NCBI GenBank assembly: GCA_038501625.1
Contig: JAZAYU010000009.1
Coordinates: 6,314,396 to 6,378,395, forward strand
Origin: Corbicula japonica
Taxonomy: Eukaryota; Mollusca; Bivalvia; Venerida; Cyrenidae
Direction: 5' to 3'
DNA: 64,000 bases
Each line of letters begins with the position of its first letter. The stretch's first letter is position 1. Shown piece after piece: positions 45,201-57,200 of the stretch. Made by a program: the position numbers and the translations under genes. The notes under the pieces were generated by a model. That model saw nothing but the letters and a program-made list of their open reading frames with translations, was not told the origin of the DNA and searched no databases.

Positions 45201-48200
45201 ATAAATAGCTTTTTGCTACATGATAGGATCTTTGCTTTGTTTTGTTAAATATTCGGTATACAGATACTACATAATATTTTGAAAGTTAATATATCTTAAC
45301 AAAGATGAAAGCATTAACTGCATTTTGTTCATTACCTAGTGGTTGCAAACAGGAATAACTGACTTTTTAAATGAATATTTAAAATAGAATATTACATTGG
45401 TTTATCCTCTAGTCAGTCAGGGGTTACACTAACTGCTCAATCTCAAGGGTAATTCTTTAGGGGACTCTGACACTTAAAAGTCAAAATACCCCTAATTTAG
45501 AAAAACTGACACTTCAGTTAAAATGACAGTGGTCAAAGTTAGGCGTTTGGGAAATTCAAAGAGTGAAAGTGTCATTGCCCGGTTCAAATGGAACCCCTGC
45601 AATCTATGTACTAGTAATAATATTAAAAACACCAGATTTAATAATAAAAAAAATTCCAACTCCTGTGGTTTAAAAGCCTTTATGTACTTTTTATTCTCAA
45701 AATAAAGTTCTGCACATTTCCAGCTATAAAATATTTTCTGACATTTGTGATGATAATAACCTAAACAACATGTATCTGAGAAGGACCTGTTGACCATGAA
45801 GATGTTGAGTGGAGGGTAAATCCATTGTTATATAACTACATGCATTATGCTTGCATCTGAATTTCACAAACTAAAGGTTCATTTCATCACCTTAGCGCAA
45901 AAACTGTTGAACTCCTTCTATTTCAATCGTACGTTTATCATATGAGCACTATGGTGATGATTTGTTTTCTGGTGGTTGTTGTTGTCCAAAAAGGTTCCTA
46001 ACTATTTAGGGGTGGGGGGATCAAGTATTAAACATTAAACGGGTGGTAAAGGGGCTTGCTACCTCTGAAAAGTTTGAAACTGAAGTTGAGAAAGTGTAAT
46101 ATGACATCTATTTTATGCTCTTCTACTGTCAGAGAGACTGAAAATGGTTCATTTATCTAGTAAATTTTTTGTAATTACATTGATAAATATTTAGAGGGAC
46201 TGTGCACCATGTCCAAATCCCTCTAAATCCGATAAGCGTTTTAACATATATACTGGTGAAAGTGAGAACACCTCAGAAAACCAAACATCTCTCTACTTTT
46301 GTTTCTGATGTGAAGACATATACATGAACAATTCTTTTCCATATTGTTCTTCAAGGTTTTACAGTAGTTAAGAATTTAGTTTTTCCATACTAAGTGCTCC
46401 TATAAAGTGCTCCCGTTGATATAGGCCACCTGTTAGTAAATGTTACCAGGTAAATCAATTGCCACCACAAACCTCACGTAAATCTTGACTGGACCTGACA
46501 GTAATGGATGCTAGGAATGTTTAAGTTCACTAATCATCATGTCACCTTTGATCATAGCTAGCATGAACTCAAATAAAGTACGATCAGTATAATCTGGAAG
46601 ATCCTTCAAGTGCTACAGCATCAGATACATTCTTTGCAACCAGTGCAGAATCAGATCAGCCTGTCAATCAGTGCCATCTGATCAGGGTCAACAGAGTTCG
46701 TTCCATCTGATCAGGGTCAACAGAGTTTGTGTCATCAGATCAGGGTCAACAGAGTTCGTTCCATCTGATCAGGGTCAACAGAGTTCATTCCATCTGATCA
46801 GGGTCAACAGAGTTCATTCCATCTGATCAGGGTCAACAGAGTTCGTTCCATCTGATCAGGGTCAACAGAGTTCGTTCCATCTGATCAGGGTCAACAGAGT
46901 TTGTGTCATCAGATCAGGGTCAACAGAGTTCGTTCCATCTGATCAGGGTCAACAGAGTTCATTCCATCAGATCAGGGTCAACAGAGTTCGTTCCATCTCA
47001 TCGGGGTCAACAGAGTTCATTCCATCTGATCAGGGTCAACAGAGTTCATTCCATCTGATCAGGGTCAACAGAGTTCATTCCATCTGATCAGGGTCAACAG
47101 AGTTCATTCCATCTGATCAGGGTCAACAGAGTTCATTCCATCTGATCAGGGTCAACAGAGTTCATTCCATCAGATCAGGGTCAACAGAGTTTGTTCCATC
47201 AGATCAGGGTCAACAGAGTTCGTTCCATCAGATCAGGGTCAACAGAGTTCGTTCCATCTGATCAGGGTCAACAGAGTTCGTTCCATCAGATCAGGGTCAA
47301 CAGAGTTCGTTCCATCTGATCAGGGTAAACAGTTCGTTCCAACTGATCAGGGTCAACAGAGTTCGTTCCAACTGATCAGGGTCAACAGAGTTCATTCCAT
47401 CTGATCAGGGTCAACAGAGTTCATTCCATCTGATCAGGGTCAACAGAGTTCATTCCATCTCATCGGGGTCAACAGAGTTAATTCCATCTGATCAGGGTCA
47501 ACACTGTTTACATTTTGTATTAAATTATTATTTCAGATCAAGTATTTTACTGTAAAGATCCTCTTCAGATGGCATGGATGTGCTGGCTGATCTGGATGTA
47601 TACTGTTTGCACATGTGATAAAATCTGTATCTATATGGTGTAAAGGTTTAACAGCAGGTTATTGGTTAACGTAACATGCTTAAACTTATTCAGTCCCCTC
47701 CCATGAAGACACAAAAATTATTAAGTGCTTATTGTAATCATTAAGAATGTAGTTATGTCTCCCCCCCTCTGGGGGAGACGTATTGTTTTTGCCCTGTCCG
47801 TCGGTCCGTCTGTCACACTTCGTTTCCGCTCAACAACTCGAGTACCCTTTGACCCAGAGCCTTCAAATTTCATAGGGTGATACCCCTTATTGAGTAGAAG
47901 AACCCTATTGATTTTGGGGTCAGTAGGTCAAAGGTCAAGGTCACAGTGACCCAAAGAGTGAAAACCATTTCCGCTCAATAACTCGAGTACCTTTTGACCC
48001 AGAGCCTCCAAACTTCATAGGGTGATAGCCCTTATTGAGTAGAAGAACCCTATTGGTTTTGGGGTCAGTAGGTCAAAGGTCAAGGTCACAGTGACCCGAA
48101 GAGTGAAAACCGTTTCCGCTCAATAACTCAAGTACCTTTTGACCCAGAGCCTTCAAACTTCATAGGATGACAGCCCTTATTGAGTAGAGGAACCCTATTG

Positions 48201-51200
48201 ATTTTGGGGTCAGTAGGTCAAAGGTCAAGGTCACAGTGACCCGAAGAGTGAAAACCGTTTCCGCTCAATAATTTGAGTACCCTTTGACCCAGAGCCTTCA
48301 AACTTCATAGGGTGATAGCCGTTATTGAGTAGAAGAACCCTACTGATTTTGGGGTCAGTAGGTCAAAGGTCAAGGTCACAGGGGCCCGAAGAGTGAAAAC
48401 CGTTTCCGCTCAATAATTCGAGTACCCTTTGACCCAGAGCCTTCAAACTTCATAGGATGACAGCCCTTATTGAGTAGAACCCTATTGATTTTGATGTCAG
48501 TAGGTCAAAGATCAAGGTCACAGGGGCCTGAAGAGTGAAAACCGTTTCTGCTCCATAACTTGAGTACCCTTTGACCCAGGGACTTCAAACTTCATAGGTT
48601 GATAGCCATTATAGAGTAGAAGAACCCTATTGATTTTGGGGTCAGTAGGTCAAAGGTCAAGGTCACAGGGGCCCGAAGAGTGAAAACCATTTCCGCTCAA
48701 TAATTCTAGTACCGTTTGACCCACAGCCTTCAAAATTCATAGGGTGATAGCCCTTTTTGATTAGAAGAACCCTATTGATTTTGATGTCAGTAGGTCAAAG
48801 GTCAAGGTCACAGGGGCCTGAAGAGTGAAAACCGTTTCCACTCAATAATAGGAGTTCTATTTTACCCAGACCATTCAAACTTCATACGATGGATGTCCTT
48901 ATTGAGTAGAGGACTCCTATTGATTTTGGGGTCAGTAGGTCAAAGGTCAAGGTCACAGGGGCCCGGAAGAGTAAAAACCGTATCCGGTCAATTACTGGAG
49001 TACCGCTTGACCCAGAGCATTCAAACTTAATAGGGTAATAGCCCTTATTGAGTAGAAGAACCCTATTGATTATGGGATCAGTAGGTCAAAGGTCAAGGTC
49101 ACAGGGGTCTGGGGGTGGGGGGGCGGCGCAGGGGGGAGACATGCGTTTTTCACAAAAAACATCTAGTTGTTTTTGGTTTCATTGAGGTCAACAGTAGAAG
49201 ATTTTCTATTGGATGTATGTTTCACTAATACAGCTTGAACATTACGGTGGTCTGACTCTGTTACTCATGATGCCAACCTTTGTTCAGGATCACGAAGGTC
49301 ATTGCTGTTTTCACATCAGATCTTAACCTATGTTCTCAAATCTCAACTACTGGTTGTTTGAACTTTGGTCACTGACATTGTTTAGAGGATTTTTAGTAGA
49401 ATATCAAATGTCTACTAAATAGTGTAGATCCAGTTCAGATTGTTCAGTGCCCAAGGTTATAAAACTGAGCATGGAAACCAGTCTCAAATCTCAAGCATCT
49501 GACTGGTCGCCATTTCAGCCAATCAGATGCTTGAGATTTGAGACTGGTTTCCAAACTCAGTTTTATAACCTCCAACCCAGGTGTAGAAGTAATAAGGATC
49601 AATAGTGGTTGCTAATGTTCTTGCTTAGTGATATAAGAATTACATACAAACATTTTAGAGACACCTAATGACTCTTGTGAAGTATTTAAGCTTATCATTA
49701 CAAGTATTACTTTATTAAGATTTCCAAGGAACATAAAAGGTCAAGCTTGGGTGGGGTGGCGGAGAATATCCATTTGTAACAGTAACCTAAGAGAAATTTA
49801 CAAATATGCATTCACTTATATTCTCCCTAATCTATGAATCATCATTTGGTATAACAACCCAGGTGCATACAACATCCTCCTATAACTCTAGGTATAAGTT
49901 GTGAATGTTTTGACTGATGATCAATGACTATAGTTCAAATGATCAATAAATCCGGCCATAATCATGGCTGCCTGACAGCTATCCATCTCATTGATTATTA
50001 ATGACAATCATACACTGTGATGTGTGGGACCAGTGATTTTCAGCCAACTCTGAGTGATGCATGTCAACTGGAAATCAATGCTAAGATCCTAATCGCTCAA
50101 CAGCTATTGATAATCAAAGTACATCTCCCCTTGTAAATTAAATATTCAGCTAATAGGTTTGCAGTGTTCCTTTGATGCTGAATACATGTACTGTACGTTT
50201 TATGTACTTGCACTTTTGTTGAAATGTGTTGTATGACATACAATACTGTCAAACAATACTGTGTTTTAAAGTACTATCTTGTGGGTGGCGGACAAGTCTG
50301 CCTGAATATTACAATAATTTCAAAAAAGAAGAGAGTGTTTGATAGTATTCTTATAGAAGTGGACAACATTAATTTGATCAGAATGTTGAATCCAAGATAC
50401 ATGTATTTCTGACAAACAGTTGTTGTTGTTGGTTTCTTAGTATATTACAAAATAACTTTATGCAGACTACACTTATAAGATAAGGTAATCTCCTCAGACT
50501 CAGAAGTGTAAAATGAAAGTAAAAGTGTGGCAATTTTGTGGAAAAGTGCAGCCTCAACTTGAATCTTGATCTTACAGTGCCTTTGCTCTACCAAATGAGC
50601 TAAACCATTCATCTTCTCTGATATGGGACATTTCTAGAACTTGGAAAATGTCTGAAAGGGACTAAAAAGGTACAGAATACCTTAGAAAATGCTTCACTTA
50701 TGATAGTTTTCCTAGTGTAATCAGGATCAGATGCATGATTTCCAGATAGGGGGTTTCATTTGGAGCAGTCTGAGGGTGGTTACATTATAATTTCAAGCTT
50801 TCTGGCCAGAATCCCAATGAAAATTAAATATTGCTGCCCAAATAGGGGGTTTCATCAACCCCACTTAACCCGCACTGAATCTGCCAAAGGTAATTTGCCC
50901 CCATTACCACTCCAATATATTGTGGCAGTTTTGGGGAAAATATGAAGCTTCGATCATGCTGGAGCTAATTATACTGACACTATACGAAATTATGTACTAA
51001 AGTAACCTAGTAAAATTACTACATGTACTTCAAATATGACATATCTGCTTATTCCTCTTACAGACAAAGCAGCCCCAGATTTTGGTGTCAGATGAAGTGG
51101 AGGCAAATCGGGACAAAGAAGAGACACACGATAAGACGGACAAGTCGAAAAGTACTGGAGACGTAATCAGCAAGAGTGATACCCAAGATGACATATCAGA

Positions 51201-54200
51201 CAAAATATTCGACAATGTCTCCATGAATAGGTATGTTTAAATACTCACTACTTTTTAATATTCAAATCTGGCAAACAGGTTTATTTAAGTTGTATATGAA
51301 TATAGATCTCTGTACTTTTCAAGTACTCAATAATAGTTTTTTGGTTAGAAGCAAAGTCTTGACTAGTTTCCGGAGCAACTCTTAGTAAAAAAAAAGAGTT
51401 TGCTCATTGATGTCACATGTCAAAACATTGTGCATCATCCAACAGTATTTCTGTGCTTTCTGCTGTAGCCAGGCCTCAAAGAAAAAAGTTTTCCATTGCA
51501 CAATGGAAACAGTCTGAGAAGGAGTTTTATAACAAGATTAATGGAAAATTCTTTCTTTAGCATTCCAGATGGTAAATGATTGTTGAATACCTTCCAAAAG
51601 TAATAACAAAAAATGAATCTCACTATTGTATCAATACTACCTAGAATAATGAGCTCAAATGAAATCATGACAGGTTAACAGGATGCTAACTGAAGAATAC
51701 AAGGCTACATGGAAAGAGGAGAATATTTTCAGAGGAAGATCCAGATTTTAGACTGATGTCTTTATCTAATTTCTTAAAATTTAGCAACTACTGAAATACT
51801 TGTACTCCCAATCATTGAATTGATAGTAACAAGTAGCTGAATATTTTAGTGTAAAGACCCCTGATTGGAATATAATTATGTATATGCTGGCTCATTTGGG
51901 TCTACACTGAAGCATGGAAGACAATTGACAGTTCTGTCAGTTCAACAATTAGAATTACGCTTTTCTAGCCCTGTATTACAATCAAATGTTCTTTGCAGTT
52001 CCATATCAATGCCCAACAATCCGGATGTAGTTATTGCAGACAGTGATGAAGATGAGGATTTTGCCGAGTTACAACGAGGGACTGTCATTCTCAAATCTGT
52101 AAGATTTCATCACCCAAAATTAACTTTCTTGTTAGAATGCTTCAAGATGCTGGCATAATTATAAAGCTGCAAGCTGTTACATTTAACATCCCTGCCCTCT
52201 GGTCATTATCTACACTGTTCACTTTCAGATCCATGAGGTTATTTCTGACGAAGAAGCAAACGGTGTAGATTCTGATCAGACGGCATGGATGTGCGGGCTG
52301 ATCTGATCTACACACACACTGTTTGTAAATGGGACAATACCTGTATTTATTCAGTAAATAAAGTGAAGGGTTTAAGTTTCAATAAATTTATGTGAGTGTT
52401 ATAATGTAGCAAAATATTTCAGACAACTATATCTTAAATAACACTAAAAGCTAACATACATTTATTATATAACCTAATAATGTTCATTTTAGTTCCCTTA
52501 ATATCTGTGTATATTTTGTCAATCACTGATTAAAGAGCCATTTGTTTTGTATGACAGTTCCAGAGAGCTAAACCACCCAGAAATAGAAGTCCTGCCACAA
52601 GAACCTCCAAGGGGAAAATCCGCAAACCCAGACCTGTAAGTTAATATCTGACAGCATGTTTACAGCCAGATATAACAGCTTTATTGAGCATTGGTTGTTG
52701 TTTTAGTTCATTTTATTCTGCATTAGTGATGTTTACACAGAAATTTCATTTGCTGACTCAATGCATTAGTATTCCTCAACAAGTGATGTTAGCTTAATGG
52801 CTATTGCGACTTGAAATTGTCTGGCACTTGTCTATCAACAACTGTTGATAAAACAATAGAAACTACATTTTTCATTTGTTGCCAAGAATGTTTAGTCATA
52901 ATTATATCTTTGAAATGCTGGAACCTTCAAGCTTTTATATTCAGATATCTGTTGTTGTTTTTTTTTAGAATGCTGGTACTCCAAGGAACCAGTCCAGCAA
53001 ACAGGAAGTGGCCACAGAGAAGGAAACAGTCTCTACACCGTCTGGTTCCCTCACAACAACACCTGGAACAAGTGACAAAACCAATATCCTTGATAAAACT
53101 GAATCCAAGGAGAATAAAACTCCTAGCAAGAGTAACAGCCTTGAAAAATCTAGTGAAAAAGACCAAGATAATGCCAAACCTTCTGTTAGTGAAATGTCAA
53201 AGTCAATGGATTACAGTGAATTTGATTCAGTCATGAGTAAAAGTGTAACAAGTATAGGAAGTGACATAGTGACACCAATGAAACGTGAACGGAACGGGAA
53301 ATATGCAAAAGGTAAAGACTCTCCGAAGGGAGAGCGTAAAGAATCGCCAGCAAGGTTTGCCAAAACTGACAAAGATGTAAGTGAAAAAGAGAAAAGAACA
53401 GAATCCCCTAGCAGGTATAAGAAAAATTCTCCAGTGAACAAAAGAAAACATAGAAAAAGAGAAAATGATAAAGAACAAAACCGGTTATCAACAGATATCA
53501 GTGAAGATAAACCGGTTGAAAACCCAAGTGTTACAAATAGACTTTCTGGATTACCTGCTAATGCTAGTAACAATATATTCTTCCTAATTGATCCCACTGT
53601 GAAAAACAGATACAAATCTGCCGGGGATATTGCTGATGATAAAAGAAAATCAGGAGATTATGCTATAAAAGGTAAGTTGATATTTAAATAAGAGATCTTT
53701 GTCAACATCTAGACTTGCACTCTTTTGAGCAGATCCATGCTTTGACTGGCTCTTATTGATTCATTCTTTGACTGGCTCTTAGTGATTCATTCTTTGACTG
53801 CCTCTTTTGGATTCATTTTACTCAACTGAACCTTGTAGATTTATTCTCAGACTGGGCTTTATTGATTTTTGACTGGCCCTTGTTGATTCATTCCCAGACT
53901 AGTTTTTAGGCTGTTAAGAGTATCTCCGGAAATGCCAGGGTACATAATCACATAGCTCTATAGTCATTCCATGACCAGAATTCCATGTTTGGTCCTATAA
54001 ATACACAGAGGCCACACAAATGGTTAACGTATCAGCAACATCATGCTTACTACACACTTACATTTCTTATGCACTGGTAATCCAAGTTGTCTAGTGATAA
54101 TAACAATTCACAAATTTTAATCTTCCAATCAACAAGTTATTATCCTATCATAAGACAAAGAAACTGTCTGCAAAGATTGGGTGATGATGATTGCTTATTA

Positions 54201-57200
54201 AATTTTGTTTAGCAAAAGTAGACCATCCAAATCAACATAATTCTATTTAATCAAAACCTGATGGTTATCATTTATTTCACAAAGTAAATATACAATGAAA
54301 AACTCTTTGTTTGATTACTTATTTAACAACCAAAGAAATTAAATATGTTTTGATGACCACTAATATGTATTTTTAACCCTTTCCTGTATAGATACACCTT
54401 TATTGCTAGTTATTTATGACCGAAATGCGACCAGTGCAGATCCAGATCAGATGGCATGGATGTGCCGGCTGATCTGGATCTACACTGGTCGCACATGTGT
54501 AAAAATGTGTATATATACAGGAAAGGGTTAATCATGATTTATTTGTGAAATTTCAGCAAAGAAGAAAACTGGTACTGATGATCCAAAAGAGGTATGTTAT
54601 ACAAATTAATATGATCTTAAGGTATATATTGAAATCCAATAGTAATTCACTCCTAGGACCGCTATTTACATGAAATTACATCCCTTGGGAGCTCTTCAGA
54701 TTTCTGTAGCAATTTCACATTCTTAGCTGCTCACCTTGGAAACGATTTTTTTCAGTGAGGAAGGCTTTTGTTCCTTCCTTATATTTTTTTTTTACATTGC
54801 TGATTATTGGAACATTTATTGATTATTATGAAAGCAAAACAACAAGCAAAAACGAGACAAACACTTAAAAATTCACTTTGCTATTATATATAAACATTTC
54901 ACAGAAATTAAGATGGGTGTGGGGATTAAGTCTATGTACTGTCAACTTTTTACATATTGAGCAAGTTGCCTGGAACAAATCTGGGATCAATGCAATGCAT
55001 TAATTATGCAAAATCACTAAAATATAGGGATGGGAACGGATACCTAAATCACTATTCGGATAACCGTATCCGGTATCCGGATAATATCCGAATAACCGTA
55101 TCATTTTATCGACCACAGAAAATGCTGATTTAATATTTTAAATTTAAAAAGCACAAACGTTACACTATATCGCGATCGTTTGAGTCCTCGACCAACCTAC
55201 CGGGTATATCACGGAAACAAAATATAAGTGAAAATTCGGACCCAACGACTTAACTTTTTAAGTCAATAACGACCGCGAAAAAGTACAAGAAAAGGTTCGA
55301 TAAAATTAAGAGCTTTATTTCACGTGGACGCTTGCAAGCGCATACATAATATTCTTTAAACGAAAAAAACGCATATAGTCATATGCACTCATATGCAAGG
55401 CGATTCATTTTACGAAAATCGGCCTGTACAGCAGCGGAACATGTAAAAAAACAGAGTTTACAATAACTACATGAACAAATGCTGTGTAACCAATTTATCG
55501 ATAAATCACATGTATCGGGTTAAAAATACATGTAAAAGTTATGGTAATAGTTAATTGCATCATCTAATATTTTTGAATATCGGCGACTAACGTTAAATGA
55601 TTTTTTCCTTTCAAGTCTTTAATGCGGTCATGTCAAAATAACAAACTGTCAAGATTATATTTGCTCAAAATTCTGTTGCAATAAATTGTCAATAATCTGA
55701 GGTTTGTTCTCGTTAACGAAAATAATCAAGTTGTTGCAACTTGACAGGTGTCATTTAACACGCTCTGTTCAAGGTACACCAATCAACAAAACAAAAGATC
55801 ACGGTCTGGAAAACAGATCTTCCGGTCTCCCAATTTACCACTATACAAACAATTAACACATCTTTGTCAACCCTGCTGAGACATCCTGGTCGAGTTACGC
55901 CTGGGGAAAACCATGTCAGTATCGAGATTAGTGCAAGCAGTGTAGCGTGTTTTAGAAAGATTTACCAGTTTAAGTTATATTTTACAAACCTTGAACAAAA
56001 TGTCAAAACTAAATTCGTACGAATTTGAGGGTATTCGGATACGAAAATGGTATCCGGATACGACCTTACTATTCGGATATTTGGTTATCCGGATAACTGT
56101 TCCCATCCCTACTAAAATAAGAGAGACAATAGAGTACTATGTGCAGCTTTCCCATGGAACATTTACTGTTATCTTAGAGTTCAAGTAATCACACAATTAA
56201 ATTAATTTTAACAATGTATACATTTTGCCTATTATCTTTATTTCAGACATCACCTGTGAAAAGGGAGAGAACTTATTCAGATCCAAACCGAAAGTCTACA
56301 GAGATAGAGTCATCTCATGTTTAGTCCTACGCAGCTTTTAGTCTTATATGTTTCCAGCATTGGTGTATTCTTGTTATGTGTTACTCACATTGCAATTTCA
56401 AAATACATTATTTACCTTATTTCAAACACAGGCATGCATAATCTTTGTTGTTAGCTTTTTATTAGTATTTAGATTGTAGACTATGAAATACAATGTAAGA
56501 AGTGGCAGTCACTACAAAAAGAATACAAGTTGCTTATACACGACGTGTTCTGAAATCTCTACCATACTGCTTTTGCTGTGTTCACCAACAATTTACTTTT
56601 GTTTGAGAATAATTCTCCAGATGAATAAAGACATAATAAAGATGTAGAAACCAATGACAATTTTATGTCATCAGAACTAGACTGAAGGTTATAAAGCTAA
56701 GATCAGAAACCAGTCTCAAATCTCAAGCATCTGATTGGCTGAAATGGCAACCAGTCGCCATTTAAGCAAATCAGATGCTTGAGATTAAAGACTGGTTTCC
56801 ATGCTCAGTTTTATAACCTTGGACACTACTGTTCCATACCCAGACAGTGACCATCACTATTTCTATGCTTAATAATTAAATCCAGGTTAATATGAATCAT
56901 TCTAACATGACTTGACGTTTGTCCCGTTGAATTTGCTGTGAATTATTACACAATAATTCACCGCGTGTGGGCACGGATATTCCTAAATACCGGTCAGTAT
57001 AAAATTATCATGTGACAATTGAATTTTTCGCTGGGATTTAATTTCACGCATTTAAGAAAGCACATTATACGCGAAATTTTTTACCTGCGCGTAATACAAT
57101 GATACCACAGTAATAGAATAATATTTATTTTATATTTAGATAAATTACTATAATTATTTTCCGCTATTTTGCGGCAACGTTAAGGTGACGTTAACACGCT

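Noticed and set aside
46674..47510. CRISPR-like regular array
   Set aside because: Units are contiguous direct repeats with no unique spacers, in a eukaryotic intron; this is a minisatellite.
50548..50615. tRNA gene on the minus strand
   Set aside because: A-box and B-box-like segments exist, but the acceptor and anticodon stems do not pair; more likely a tRNA-derived relic.
53211..53615. Minus-strand frame of 134 codons
   Set aside because: It is antisense to exon 6 of the nested gene, whose plus-strand frame has matching splice phases and composition.
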